Below are positions 14,754 to 22,749 of a DNA stretch of 64,000 bases, one piece after another. Origin of the DNA: Akkermansia sp. (GTDB lineage Bacteria > Verrucomicrobiota > Verrucomicrobiia > Verrucomicrobiales > Akkermansiaceae); NCBI GenBank assembly GCA_030523775.1, contig JAUNHW010000006.1, positions 41,542 through 105,541 on the forward strand, written 5' to 3'. Within the stretch, counting starts at the first letter, position 1. Each line of letters begins with the position of its first letter. The notes beneath the pieces are model-generated. The model did no database searches, was not told where the DNA came from, and saw only the letters and a program-made list of their open reading frames with translations. The translations under genes were made by a program, and so were the position numbers.

Positions 14754-15751
14754 GAGGATGGGAATCGGTGTTGGATGAGGACGTTGAAGTGGTCTCCCGC
14801 GCCGGGGATGGCAATGAGGTGGCGGTCCGCGGCGTTGGCGGGGTCCGCCAGCGGGGAGAGGTAGTCTGCCTGGCTCAGGTACTGCACCACGTCTCCCGCG
14901 CAGCGGTTGGCCAGGTTCATGAGGTCCGTGAAGTTCACGTCCGCCGTGATGTCGCAATGCCCGGCCAGCGCCGGCAGCTCGTCCGCCGTGAGCAGGGTGT
15001 GCGCCTTGTAGCCGCGCAGGGTGCCGGCGGGGCGGCGGTGGTAGAGGGTGTCGTTGAGCTCGCCGTAGTCGATGGTGACGAAGGTGCCGCTCTTCCACAG
15101 CGGCTGCCATTGGGCGTACCACTTGTGGTAGCTCTCGTGCACCTCCACCACCTGGCCCTCCGCGGCCCAGCGCGCGAAGGCGCTGGATTCCGGCAGCGGG
15201 CGCGGGCGCGCCTGGCGGAAGATTTTGCCATCTGCCACGGCCAGGCCCAGCTCCAGCCACTCGCCCCCCTGGAACACGAACTGGCGCGCGGGGAAGGCGT
15301 CCGGCAGCTCGTTGCAGAAGATGAAGGCGTGGCCGCGCGTCTGCTTGAGCGCGTCTTTGATATCCGCGTGCACGCGCACGGCGCTGCCGCCGGCGAGCTT
15401 CTGGAAATCCCGCAGCGCGCGGGAGCGGTCCACCATGTGGTAGCGCATGCGCAGGCGGTTGAAGAAGCCTATGTGGCGCAGCACCGCGGCGGCCATGTCC
15501 CCGCTGCCGCCGCCAATCTCGATGATGGGCAGGAAGCGCCCGCAGGCGGCGCACGCCTGTTTCCACTGGGCGGCCAGGCGGCGCGCGGGCAGCTCGCTCA
15601 TGGTGGCGGAGGTGGAGAAATCACCGCGGAAGCCGATATCGCCGATGTTGGCGCTGTAGTACCCGCCCTCCTCATCGTAGAGCGCCAGTTCCATGAACGC
15701 CTCCATGGAGATCCAGTTGCCGTGGGCGAGGATGTGCGGCGCCAGGTTCAT
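14750..15751 (-). CDS. SAM-dependent methyltransferase, MidA/NDUFAF7 family (PF02636-type)
   Basis: The 333-residue protein matches the MidA family along its length: ISMEAFMELALYDEEGGYYS near the start, then GDFSTSATMSELPARRLAAQW, then the SAM-binding IIEIGGGSGDMAAAVL. These are followed by FCNELPDAFP, DYGELNDTLYHRRPAGTLRG and DITADVNFTDLMNLA. The eukaryotic member NDUFAF7 methylates an arginine of mitochondrial complex I subunit NDUFS2; bacterial members have unknown targets. The gene lies 30 nt downstream of nadA on the same strand and overlaps a small exported protein gene, forming a likely three-gene transcript. Confidence 0.85.
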   Translation of the reverse strand: MNLAPHILAHGNWISMEAFMELALYDEEGGYYSANIGDIGFRGDFSTSATMSELPARRLAAQWKQACAACGRFLPIIEIGGGSGDMAAAVLRHIGFFNRLRMRYHMVDRSRALRDFQKLAGGSAVRVHADIKDALKQTRGHAFIFCNELPDAFPARQFVFQGGEWLELGLAVADGKIFRQARPRPLPESSAFARWAAEGQVVEVHESYHKWYAQWQPLWKSGTFVTIDYGELNDTLYHRRPAGTLRGYKAHTLLTADELPALAGHCDITADVNFTDLMNLANRCAGDVVQYLSQADYLSPLADPANAADRHLIAIPGAGDHFNVLIQHRFPSS

Positions 15752-15781
15752 GCGGGGCAGGGGGGTAAGGGGCGAAAAATG

Positions 15782-16714
15782 TCACTTGGAAAGCTCCAGC
15801 ATGCGCAGCAGCGGCTTCTCCGCGCGCAGCCGCAGCGCCTCGTCCAGCTTCACCACGGGCGCCATGTCGCGCAGGCAGTCGCGCAGTTTCTCAAGCGTGT
15901 TGAGCTTCATGTACCCGCACTCCGTGCAGCTTGCCGCGCCACCCGCCACCGGGATGAATTCCTTCCCCGGCACCAGCGCGCGCAGGCGGTGCAGGATGCC
16001 CGTCTCCGTAACTATGATGAAGCTGCCGCACGCGCTCTCCCGGCAGTAGCCGATCATTTTTTCCGTGGAACACACGTGGTCCGCCAGGGCGCGCACCTCC
16101 GGCCCGCACTCCGGGTGGCACACCACCTGCGCCTGCGGGTGCGCCGCCCTGGCCTGCCGCACCTGCTCCGCGGTGAAGCGGCGGTGCACATGGCACGCGC
16201 CGTCCCACAGCACCATCTCGCGCCCCGTCTGGGCTGCCGTCCATGCGCCCAGGTTCTTGTCCGGCACAAAGAGGATGGGCCTGCTCTCCGGCGCGGTCTC
16301 GATGATGCGCCGGGAGTTGCCGCTGGTCACAATCACATCCGCCAGCGCCTTCACGCCAATGGAGCAGTTCACGTACGCCACCACGTAGAAATTCCTCTCG
16401 CGGTTCTCCTCCAAAAACTTTTCCAGCTCCTCCGCCGGGCATGATTGCTCCAGCGAGCATGCCGCCTCCAAATCCGGCAGCAGCACCGTGCGCGCGGGGT
16501 TCAAAATGCACGCCGTCTCCGCCATGAAATGCACGCCGCAGAACACAATCACATCACACTCCGCCGCCTGCGCCTGCCGCGCCAGCGCCAGCGAATCCCC
16601 CACAAAATCCGCAATGTCCTGAATCTCCGGCCGCTGGTAGCTGTGCGCCAGTATCACCGCATGCCGCTCACGCTTGAGCCGCAGTATCTCCTCCTTCAAA
16701 CTCTCGCTCGCCAT
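15782..16714 (-). CDS. nadA: Quinolinate synthase
   Basis: The 310-residue protein condenses iminoaspartate with dihydroxyacetone phosphate to quinolinate in de novo NAD synthesis. Family landmarks are AHSYQRPEIQDIADFVGDSL, FCGVHFMAETACIL, VAYVNCSIGVKALADVIVTS and FVPDKNLG. The three cysteines expected to bind the 4Fe-4S cluster are visible (about Cys86 in EAACSLEQ, Cys174 in GACHVH and Cys266 in CTECGYM). nadB and nadC are not in the window. The ATG at 16714 sits 6 nt after a good -10 box; an upstream in-frame start (16774) would lie inside the promoter and is rejected. Confidence 0.95.
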   Translation of the reverse strand: MASESLKEEILRLKRERHAVILAHSYQRPEIQDIADFVGDSLALARQAQAAECDVIVFCGVHFMAETACILNPARTVLLPDLEAACSLEQSCPAEELEKFLEENRERNFYVVAYVNCSIGVKALADVIVTSGNSRRIIETAPESRPILFVPDKNLGAWTAAQTGREMVLWDGACHVHRRFTAEQVRQARAAHPQAQVVCHPECGPEVRALADHVCSTEKMIGYCRESACGSFIIVTETGILHRLRALVPGKEFIPVAGGAASCTECGYMKLNTLEKLRDCLRDMAPVVKLDEALRLRAEKPLLRMLELSK

Positions 16715-16720
16715 GCAAAA

Positions 16721-16749
16721 AACATACCACCCATGCCCCGCCAAGTCAA
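16721..16749 (-). promoter_or_regulatory. Promoter of nadA (leaderless)
   Basis: Minus strand: TTGACT, 17 nt, TATGTT, 6 nt, ATG. The -35 box lies only 10 bp from the left 41-nt direct repeat. Confidence 0.6.
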
Positions 16750-16759
16750 ACCAGATTGA

Positions 16760-16800
16760 ACGCGCAACACACATGTGCCCACATGTGTCCCAATCGTTGC
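16760..16800. repeat. 41-nt direct repeat, left copy
   Basis: Identical over 41 nt to 17648-17688. It contains the perfect inverted repeat ACACATGTG-CC-CACATGTGT followed by CCCAATCGTTGC. The two copies bracket a gene-free block. Confidence 0.9.
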
Positions 16801-17647
16801 ATTTCGGTTATACAAGGCATCGATGGACAAGAGGTTGGGAATTTCATGAAAATGGAAGCCCCCCCTCTTCAAAATTTGTCAGTAATGACGGCCAGAAACA
16901 TTTGGGAGGGGACAGGTCCAACCACCCCGCCATTCGTCCGCCTTCGCTACGCAACGGCGTGACTAGGCGGGGTGCTCGGCTGGGAGGTTTGGATGGGGGA
17001 CAATCCCCACGTTGACACGTGGGGCGAATTTTTGGAAGCACCCCCCATTCGGCGGGGTGCAAAGGGAGCGCGCGCGTCGCGCGCGATGCAACCATGCGCT
17101 CGCGCGCAACACAGCGCACCGTCATGAAAAGCATGCTGCGATTTGCACGTTGGCTGCGCAAACCTGCGCTTGCGTTTGCCCCGCGCATGCGGAGCATTGT
17201 ATTGGAAACGCGCCCGAAGGGCACGCTAACTTTGCACCCCGCCGTTCAGGGGGGTGCTTCCTTTCAATTCGCCCCACGTGTCAACGTGGGGATTGACCCC
17301 GGCACAAATGTTTCGGCTCCGCACCCCGCCGGATGGCGGGGTGGCTGGACCTGCACCGGAACGCATGTCTCCTCACCACCGTCACGCGTTTTGCCTCGCG
17401 CCCGCCTCACGGGCGCTCACCCTGCGGGCAAACCCTTGCGGGTTTGGCTACCCGCCCTTACCGCACAGCTGTGCTGTGCGCCCTCTACGGGGTTGCTTCG
17501 GGCACGCCTCACGCGCCCGCACCCTTCGGGCAGCCTTCGGCTGGCTAATCCCCCTCCAAGCCTTCGGGGGCTTTGTCGGGCGTTTTGCGCATTCATGTCT
17601 GCGCCATTCAAATTCATTCTCCTCGGAAAACAATTGAGACACATGTG
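16801..17647. repeat. Palindrome-rich (REP-like) block without genes
   Basis: About 850 bp between the direct repeats hold many short hairpins and no convincing gene. The module CACCCCGCC / GGCGGGGTG recurs about five times (for example ACCCCGCC-ggat-GGCGGGGT near 17325). Others are CCCCACGT-tgac-ACGTGGGG, AAACCCTTGCGGGTTT, CAGCCTTCGGCTG and a GC-alternating stem near 17070. Reading frames here run across the hairpins in all directions and show no recognisable protein, so they are not called as genes. Confidence 0.75.
17001..17295. repeat. Long imperfect inverted repeat
   Basis: The arm 17001-17064 and the reverse complement of 17230-17295 agree at roughly 88% of positions over ~65 nt. Each arm itself contains two hairpins (CCCCACGT-tgac-ACGTGGGG and a GCACCCC...GGGGTGC stem). 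The central 165 bp are GC-rich and non-coding by appearance. Confidence 0.75.
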
Positions 17648-17688
17648 ACGCGCAACACACATGTGCCCACATGTGTCCCAATCGTTGC
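17648..17688. repeat. 41-nt direct repeat, right copy
   Basis: Perfect second copy of 16760-16800, ending 5 nt before the psd stop codon. A further ACATGTG half-palindrome lies immediately to its left. Confidence 0.9.
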
Positions 17689-17693
17689 GGCCG

Positions 17694-18590
17694 TCAATTG
17701 CACATACCCAGCACGTCTCCCATGTGGGCGTAGGTTTCCAGGCAGTTGGCGGTGTTGTCCAGAATGTCCTGGGCCAGGCGGATGCGGCCGGGGAGGAAGA
17801 AGGTCATGACGGTGGAGCCGCCGAAGGCGAAGTAGCCCTGCTCCTGCGCCTTGTGCACGTGTTCGCCGGGGGTGTAGGTTTGGAAGATGGCGCCCACGCC
17901 GGTGGCGCCCACGGCCAGGGAGAGCACATCTCCCAGGGAGTCGGAGTGGATGACGGTGAGCTCGCGCTTGTTGGTCCAGAGCCAGGCCAGGTTGCGGCGC
18001 AGGCAGTAGGGGGAGACGCTGGCCAGGGGGCCGGGGATGCGTATGGGGGCCTCCGGCGTGCCCGCCACGGCAAAGTGGAAGCGGTGGTAGTCCACCGGGC
18101 AGAGACGGCTGAGCACCACGGTGCCGTGCTCGTACTTGCGTGCCAGCTCTGCGCTGCCCAGGAGTGCGGGAAGATCGAAACGCTGCCCTTTGACGAAGGC
18201 GCCGCGCATTTCCGCGGCATCCTGCCAGCCGCTGTGGCGGGCATCCGCCGGCAGGGCCGCGGCGCCGTCCGCGCACACGGGGCGGGCGCCCGGCTTGAGC
18301 GTGCGGGTGAAGAAATCGTTGAACGAGCGGAAATCCTCCAGCGGGCGCGCGGATTCCGTCATGTCGATGCCGTATTCCTGCACGAACTGCGGCAGGCTGC
18401 GCGCGCTGCCGGGGCGGTCTTTCAGCCAGCCCATCACGCGGGATGCCACGGCGCGCTTGAGCAGCAGGTGCAGGCTCAGGCGGCCCGCGGCGGTGCCGTA
18501 GATCCAGCGCAGGGCGCGCTCGCCCAGCACTTTCTCACGCTCCACGCGGCCGGTGTAGCGGTTGAAGTAGGTGATGCCGTCCTCTTGCAT
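17694..18590 (-). CDS. psd: Phosphatidylserine decarboxylase, proenzyme
   Basis: The 298-residue protein converts phosphatidylserine to phosphatidylethanolamine at the membrane. The self-cleavage site FGGST is near the C-terminus (Gly258-Ser259); this GGST form replaces the LGST of E. coli, as in other long-type PSDs. Cleavage would make the pyruvoyl group on the small alpha chain. Other landmarks are NDFFTRTLKPGARPV, LCPVDYHRFHF (catalytic His) and HKAQEQGYFAFGG. The N-terminal ~75 residues resemble the extension of Clostridium-type PSDs. It lies 34 nt downstream of an L,D-transpeptidase gene and is probably co-transcribed with it. Its 3' end abuts the direct repeat. Confidence 0.94.
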   Translation of the reverse strand: MQEDGITYFNRYTGRVEREKVLGERALRWIYGTAAGRLSLHLLLKRAVASRVMGWLKDRPGSARSLPQFVQEYGIDMTESARPLEDFRSFNDFFTRTLKPGARPVCADGAAALPADARHSGWQDAAEMRGAFVKGQRFDLPALLGSAELARKYEHGTVVLSRLCPVDYHRFHFAVAGTPEAPIRIPGPLASVSPYCLRRNLAWLWTNKRELTVIHSDSLGDVLSLAVGATGVGAIFQTYTPGEHVHKAQEQGYFAFGGSTVMTFFLPGRIRLAQDILDNTANCLETYAHMGDVLGMCN

Positions 18591-18624
18591 GCAGGGGGAT
18601 GGTGGTGGCGCGGTGCGCGCCGGT

Positions 18625-19212
18625 TTACTTGATGATGACGGTGTCTCCCACGGAGGTGTTGTCGAAGAAGATTTTGGCCATCTTCTTGGGGAGACGGATG
18701 CAGCCGTGGCTCTCCGGGGCGGAGGTGACGATGCCCTCGTGCATCCACACGCCGGTGTTGGTGAGCTGGAGCGCGTTGGTCATCTCCGCGCCCTTGTAGT
18801 GGCCGCCTGCGGGAATGGGCTGCCCCTGCGTGTACTCCGCCACCAGGGTGTTGCCGGCGCCGTCCACAATGCTGCCGTAGGTGGAGGATTTGTGGTCTGC
18901 ATCCTTGGCGAGCACGTGGAAGGTGCCCTGCGGCGTGCCGTGCCCGGCCTTGCCGGAGGAGATGGTGGAGGTGCCCACCAGGTGGCCGCCGATGTAGTAG
19001 TTGGCCTTCTGCAGGTTGGTGTCCACCACGATGAGGTGCTGGCCGGTGATGCCGGCGGGGGCATCCCAGGAGCCCGCGTTCACGGCGTCGTTCGGTGTGA
19101 AATTCGTGTTGCGCTTGAAGGCGTATCCGTTGATGTCGGCAAGTTCCGTTTCAGGTGTGCAGGAGCACAGGGCGGCAGCAGCGGCCAGGAGAACGAGAGG
19201 CAGGTTGTTCAT
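18625..19212 (-). CDS. L,D-transpeptidase lipoprotein (YkuD/ErfK family)
   Basis: The 195-residue product has a lipoprotein signal (lipobox LCSC, Cys18). A YkuD domain follows with LIVVDTNLQKANYYIGGHLV, HGTPQGTFHV and the catalytic region MHEGIVTSAPESHGCIRL (nucleophile Cys171). Such enzymes make 3-3 peptidoglycan cross-links or attach proteins to the wall. It starts at ATG 19212; the longer frame to 19287 lacks a signal peptide. It is upstream of psd on the same strand and divergent from dus. A second L,D-transpeptidase lies at 51692. Confidence 0.9.
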   Translation of the reverse strand: MNNLPLVLLAAAAALCSCTPETELADINGYAFKRNTNFTPNDAVNAGSWDAPAGITGQHLIVVDTNLQKANYYIGGHLVGTSTISSGKAGHGTPQGTFHVLAKDADHKSSTYGSIVDGAGNTLVAEYTQGQPIPAGGHYKGAEMTNALQLTNTGVWMHEGIVTSAPESHGCIRLPKKMAKIFFDNTSVGDTVIIK

Positions 19213-19291
19213 GGTGGATAACGGTGGTTCCATGCGCGCGCGGCGCGCCCGGTTTATGCTCCTCCCGCGCGGAAATGTCAAGTACAAATTG

Positions 19292-19320
19292 TTGAATTCC
19301 GCCGTGGCGCGTGGTACAAT
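19292..19320 (+). promoter_or_regulatory. Promoter of dus (leaderless)
   Basis: TTGAAT, 17 nt, TACAAT, 6 nt, ATG at 19327. The predicted transcription start is the A of the start codon. Confidence 0.65.
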
Positions 19321-19326
19321 GGGCGC

Positions 19327-20241
19327 ATGATACTAGCGCTCGCCCCCATGCAGGATGTCACGGATCTCGCCTTTATGCGCACCCTTTCGCGCATCGGCAG
19401 CCTGCCGGATATGCTGATTACGCCATACTTCCGCAGCACGGCCACCACCTGCGCCATGGGGGACGAGAACCTGCGCTGCATCCGCGAGAACGAGACCGGG
19501 CTGCCCATCCACGCGCAACTGGCGGGCAGTGATGCCGCCGCGCTGGTGCGAGATGCCACAGAGCTGCTGCAGCTGCCGGTGGCGGGCATCAACCTGAACG
19601 CGGGGTGCCCATCACCGCTGGTGAACCGGCACGGTGCGGGCGCGGCGCTGCTGCGCGACAAGGAGAATTTCCGCGAGATCCTGCTGCGCTTGAGGGATGC
19701 GGTGCCGGAGGGCAAATTCAGCGTGAAATGCCGCATTGGCTGGAGCTCCCCGGCGGAGCTGGAGGGAATTCTGCCGCTGGTGGCGGAGGCGCGGCCGGAC
19801 CTGGCGATATTCCACCTGCGCACGCGTGCGGATTTGTACACCAGCAAGCTGCGCTGGGATTTGGGGCCCGCCATTGTTCAGGCCCTGCCGTGCCCGGTGC
19901 TGCTCAACGGCAGCATAGATTCCACCGCCATGGCGCAGCGCGCCCTGGAGGAGACCTCATGCGCGGGGCTCATGCTCGGCCGCGCAGCCGTGCGCAACCC
20001 CTACCTCTTCCGCATGCTCCGCGGCGGCGCCCACGCCTCCCGCGAGGAGATGTGCAACTACTACAACACCCTCATCGAGGAGACGGGCCGTATCCTGCAC
20101 GAGAACGCCACCCAGGCCGCCCACTGCAACCGCATGAAGAAGTACCTGGCCTTCTGCTATGACGATTTCAGCGATATCCAGGAGTACGCCCTGAGAAGGT
20201 GCATCGATATCAACCAGATGCGCACCATACTCACCAAGTGA
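19327..20241 (+). CDS. dus: tRNA-dihydrouridine synthase
   Basis: The 304-residue FMN enzyme reduces specific uridines in the tRNA D-loop. It starts MILALAPMQDVTD, carries the catalytic cysteine in NLNAGCPSP (Cys94), FSVKCRIGW, IFHLRTRADLYTSKLRWDLG and the phosphate-binding GLMLGRAAVRNPYLF. It resembles the Dus superfamily in general; which of the DusA/B/C classes it belongs to cannot be decided by eye, and the C-terminal helical domain is short. It is monocistronic, with a leaderless promoter upstream and a repeat element downstream. Confidence 0.92.
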   Translation: MILALAPMQDVTDLAFMRTLSRIGSLPDMLITPYFRSTATTCAMGDENLRCIRENETGLPIHAQLAGSDAAALVRDATELLQLPVAGINLNAGCPSPLVNRHGAGAALLRDKENFREILLRLRDAVPEGKFSVKCRIGWSSPAELEGILPLVAEARPDLAIFHLRTRADLYTSKLRWDLGPAIVQALPCPVLLNGSIDSTAMAQRALEETSCAGLMLGRAAVRNPYLFRMLRGGAHASREEMCNYYNTLIEETGRILHENATQAAHCNRMKKYLAFCYDDFSDIQEYALRRCIDINQMRTILTK

Positions 20242-20248
20242 ATACAGG

Positions 20249-20305
20249 TACTAGGTACTATGTACTAGGGACTATTTGGGGAATTTGCGCGCACAGGGCG
20301 CGGGG
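20249..20305 (+). repeat. 3'-end repeat element, copy B
   Basis: TACTAGGTACTA, TG, TACTAGGGACTA, then TTTGGGGAATTTGCGCGC and GGCGCGGGG. It lies 7 nt after the dus stop codon and differs from copy A by one base in the tandem part. Confidence 0.75.
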
Positions 20306-20322
20306 GCTTTCAAAGCTGCCAA

Positions 20323-20715
20323 TCAATCTGCCAGTTCCATGATGAGCGTGTTCTCCATGAACTTCTGCACCTCCTCCTTGTTGGCGGGGTCGTTCATGTA
20401 CTCTATCAACTGCTGGTCGTTGAGCTCCGGGTGCTCGCTGCGCAGGTTGTCCAGCATTTCCTCTGCGGTTACCTTGGCCAGATAGGCAGCGGCCACGCCG
20501 AGGGCCGTCCACGCAATGAAGATGCCCAGGCCGATCCAGCTGAGCACGCGGCCCGCGCTGCCCTTGGGGTACTTGCAGAGGCCGATGATGGAGAGGATGA
20601 GGCCGATGAGGTAGCAGAACAGGGAGCCGAAGAGGGCAAAGATGCCCAGCGCCACGGACATGGGCTGTTCTGCTGGGGTATTCTGCGGAATGGGGGGAAG
20701 GTTTTCTTCTGGCAT
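20323..20715 (-). CDS. Small membrane protein, DUF4190-like, function unknown
   Basis: The 130-residue protein has a Pro/Glu-rich N-terminus and two closely spaced membrane helices (ALGIFALFGSLFCYLIGLIL and VLSWIGLGIFIAWTALGVAA) separated by the short basic loop CKYPKGSAG. A charged helical C-terminus follows (LRSEHPELNDQQLIEYMNDP). The 'G..alv.....' double-helix layout is like DUF4190/DUF4870-type proteins. No enzymatic motif is present. It is monocistronic with its own promoter, and convergent with dus. Confidence 0.7.
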   Translation of the reverse strand: MPEENLPPIPQNTPAEQPMSVALGIFALFGSLFCYLIGLILSIIGLCKYPKGSAGRVLSWIGLGIFIAWTALGVAAAYLAKVTAEEMLDNLRSEHPELNDQQLIEYMNDPANKEEVQKFMENTLIMELAD

Positions 20716-20742
20716 GGTGGTGGATGGTTGCTTGATGCTCCC

Positions 20743-20771
20743 ATTCTACCAGCCCCCCAGCGCCGCCGCAA
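20743..20771 (-). promoter_or_regulatory. Promoter of the 20323-20715 gene
   Basis: Minus strand: TTGCGG, 17 nt, TAGAAT. Predicted leader about 20 nt. Confidence 0.5.
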
Positions 20772-20790
20772 GAGAAAATTGGCGCGGCTG

Positions 20791-21144
20791 TTACGGCCGC
20801 AGGCAATCGAAGAGGGGCAGGGGGATGTTGCGCAGGAGCGTGAAGGCGGCCAGCACCGCCAGGCCCGCGTGGAGCGTGGCGTTGAACACCCGCGCGCGGC
20901 GGATGACGCAGAGCGCCAGCAGCCAGGCCAGCGTGGGCGCCAGCAGCGCGTTGCAGCGCAGGGATGCGGCCCAGTCCCCGTGCAGCAGCGCCAGCGTGGC
21001 GCGCGTGCCGCCGCAGCCGGGGCACAGCAGCCCCGTCCATTTGTGGAACGGGCACTCCGGCAGCCACGGTGCGCGGGCATCCGCGGCCAGCAGCACCGCC
21101 AGCCCGGCCAGCACCACGGCGCAGATGGCGGCGGCGGGTTTCAT
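20791..21144 (-). CDS. DUF2752 family membrane protein
   Basis: The 117-residue protein shows the DUF2752 pattern CPFHKWTGLLCPGCGGTRAT followed by LLHGDWAASLRCNALLAPTL. It has three to four membrane segments. The conserved cysteines could bind a metal, but the family has no assigned function. It lies 14 nt downstream of hisS on the same strand and probably shares its transcript. Confidence 0.82.
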   Translation of the reverse strand: MKPAAAICAVVLAGLAVLLAADARAPWLPECPFHKWTGLLCPGCGGTRATLALLHGDWAASLRCNALLAPTLAWLLALCVIRRARVFNATLHAGLAVLAAFTLLRNIPLPLFDCLRP

Positions 21145-21158
21145 GAAAAGGACGGGGC

Positions 21159-22424
21159 CTATTCGCCGGGCAGCAGGGTATCCACCAGCGTTTCCGGGGT
21201 CACCTGCACAGCCTGGCGGGTGGAAAGCTCCTTGAGCTCCATCTGCGGGTATTCCGTGCCGATGATGAGGGCGTAGGTGGCCCCCATCTTCTCCGCGGCC
21301 TTCAGGCGGTTGCCGAACTTGGCGGGGGAGAGCGGCAGGTCCACCCGCACGCCGGCATCACGCAGCGTGGAGGCCAGCGCCAGCATCTGCGGGCGCATCT
21401 CCTGCGCGGCCAGCACCATGCACACATCGCACGCCTGCGGCTTCACCGCGGCATCCCGCAGCGCCTTGGCCGCCGGGCACGCCTCTATCAGGTGCGCTAT
21501 CACGGCGTCTCCCATGGCAAAGCCCGTGGCGGGCATGTCCACCGCGCCGGCGGAAAGGGTGGAGACGAGGCCGTTGTAGCGGCCGCCGCCCGCCACGGCG
21601 CGCAGGGTGTGCCCCTTGTCAAAGATCTCGAACACCAGCCCGGTGTAGTACGCCAGGCCGCGCACCACGGAGAGGTCCAGCTGCACGTACTCCTCCAGGC
21701 CGCGGGCGCGCAGCTCCTCCAGCACGGCATCATAGCGCGGGGAGCAGCCGGCGGGCGGGTTGGAGATGAACTCCACCAAATCCTGCCGCTGCATGCCGAA
21801 GGCGTCCAGCTTCTCCTGGCAGTACTCGGGGCGGTCCCGCTCAAACTTGTCCACCACGGCCAGGAAATCCCCCACGCGCTTTTCCGGCACCCCGTGGTCC
21901 GCCGCGTACTTGAGCCACACCTCGCGGTCGGACACGCGCACCACAAAGTCGTTCGCGGTGAATCCGAACTCGCGCATGCAGTCGATGGCCAGTGAAATCA
22001 GCTCCGCGTCGGAGCCTTCGCCCTCCTCGCCCAGAATGTCCGCGTTGAACTGCACGAACTCGCGCAGGCGGCCCTTCTGCGGCTTCTCGTAGCGGAAGCA
22101 GGAGCCTATCTCAAACCACTTGAGCGGCTTGGTGTACTCGCGCTGGTAGGCGGCGGCTATGCGGCCCAGCGAGGCCGTCAGCTCCGGGCGCACGGTGATG
22201 TCGCGCTCCCCCTGGTCCGTGAAGCGGAACAGCTGCGTGGGCAGCTCGCCGCCGGACTTCTTGAGGTAGAGCTCGGTGGCCTCGATGGTGGGAGCCTCCC
22301 ACTCCACGAACCCGTAGCGGTGCGCCACCCGCCTCCACGTGTTGAAGAGGTAGTTGCGGAGGGCGCATTCCTGCGGCGCAAAGTCGCGGAATCCCGGCAG
22401 CGGTTGGAAGCGTGCGTCTGGCAT
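21159..22424 (-). CDS. hisS: Histidyl-tRNA synthetase
   Basis: The 421-residue class II synthetase charges tRNA-His. It has motif 1 (TIEATELYLKKSGGELPTQL), TVRPELTASLGRI, motif 2 (FEIGSCFRYEKPQKGRLREF), the histidine-binding LSVVRGLAYYTGLVFE and motif 3 (AGGGRYNGLV). A C-terminal anticodon-binding domain starts near CDVCMVLAAQEM. ATG 22424 is chosen because a TATAAT box ends 7 nt before it, which places the transcript 5' end at this codon; the ATG at 22433 overlaps the -10 box. tRNA-Glu is divergent upstream; tRNA-His is 26 kb away. Confidence 0.96.
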   Translation of the reverse strand: MPDARFQPLPGFRDFAPQECALRNYLFNTWRRVAHRYGFVEWEAPTIEATELYLKKSGGELPTQLFRFTDQGERDITVRPELTASLGRIAAAYQREYTKPLKWFEIGSCFRYEKPQKGRLREFVQFNADILGEEGEGSDAELISLAIDCMREFGFTANDFVVRVSDREVWLKYAADHGVPEKRVGDFLAVVDKFERDRPEYCQEKLDAFGMQRQDLVEFISNPPAGCSPRYDAVLEELRARGLEEYVQLDLSVVRGLAYYTGLVFEIFDKGHTLRAVAGGGRYNGLVSTLSAGAVDMPATGFAMGDAVIAHLIEACPAAKALRDAAVKPQACDVCMVLAAQEMRPQMLALASTLRDAGVRVDLPLSPAKFGNRLKAAEKMGATYALIIGTEYPQMELKELSTRQAVQVTPETLVDTLLPGE

Positions 22425-22431
22425 GCCGCGC

Positions 22432-22459
22432 ATTATACTACCTTTCCAACCGTAGGCAA
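22432..22459 (-). promoter_or_regulatory. Promoter of hisS (leaderless)
   Basis: Minus strand: TTGCCT, 16 nt, TATAAT (consensus), 7 nt, ATG at 22424. Confidence 0.65.
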
Positions 22460-22474
22460 GGCAAAAGGGTGATT

Positions 22475-22510
22475 GGGGACGGGGATTGAGATTGGGGATG
22501 GGAATTGGGG
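22475..22510 (+). other. G-quadruplex-prone G-tract cluster
   Basis: Five runs of three to four G (at 22475, 22481, 22494, 22500 and 22507) with loops of 2-9 nt, built from an ATTGGGGAYGGG-type unit. It lies between the divergent hisS and tRNA-Glu promoters. Confidence 0.5.
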
Positions 22511-22569
22511 CGGCGCATGCCTTGCGGGCGGCGCCGCGCAAAAAGTTCGCAAAAAGTCGAGATTTGGTC

Positions 22570-22598
22570 TTGCCATGGGTGCGGGAAGCTGGTAATAT
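22570..22598 (+). promoter_or_regulatory. Promoter of tRNA-Glu
   Basis: TTGCCA, 17 nt, TAATAT. The predicted start is about 25 nt upstream of the mature tRNA. Confidence 0.55.
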
Positions 22599-22630
22599 GC
22601 CGCCGCGCCTGATGTGAGGGCGCAAACCAT

Positions 22631-22702
22631 GTCTGGATCGTCTAGGGGTTAGGACTCAGGATTTTCATTCCTGCAACACGGGTTCGATTCCCGTTCCAGA
22701 TG
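22631..22702 (+). tRNA. tRNA-Glu (anticodon UUC)
   Basis: Acceptor stem GTCTGGA/TCCAGAT, D arm with CGTCTAGGGGTTAGGAC, anticodon arm CAGGA-TTTTCAT-TCCTG with anticodon TTC, T arm with GGTTCGATTCC, discriminator G. CCA is not encoded. Confidence 0.95.
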
Positions 22703-22710
22703 CTACCAAA

Positions 22711-22743
22711 GCCTGCCTCCGCTGCGGAGGCAGGCATTTTTAT
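22711..22743 (+). terminator. Intrinsic terminator after tRNA-Glu
   Basis: GCCTGCCTCCGC / GCGGAGGCAGGC stem followed by ATTTTTAT. The MATE gene starts 7 nt later, so it depends on read-through or an unseen promoter. Confidence 0.85.
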
Positions 22744-22749
22744 CACGCC

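Noticed and set aside
17019..17648. A 209-codon frame in the palindrome-rich block
   Set aside because: It runs through several hairpins and both arms of the inverted repeat, ends inside the 41-nt repeat, and overlaps equally long frames in other phases; no protein family is visible.
16760..17688. CRISPR array
   Set aside because: Only two copies of the 41-nt repeat, 847 bp apart, no regular spacers and no cas genes.
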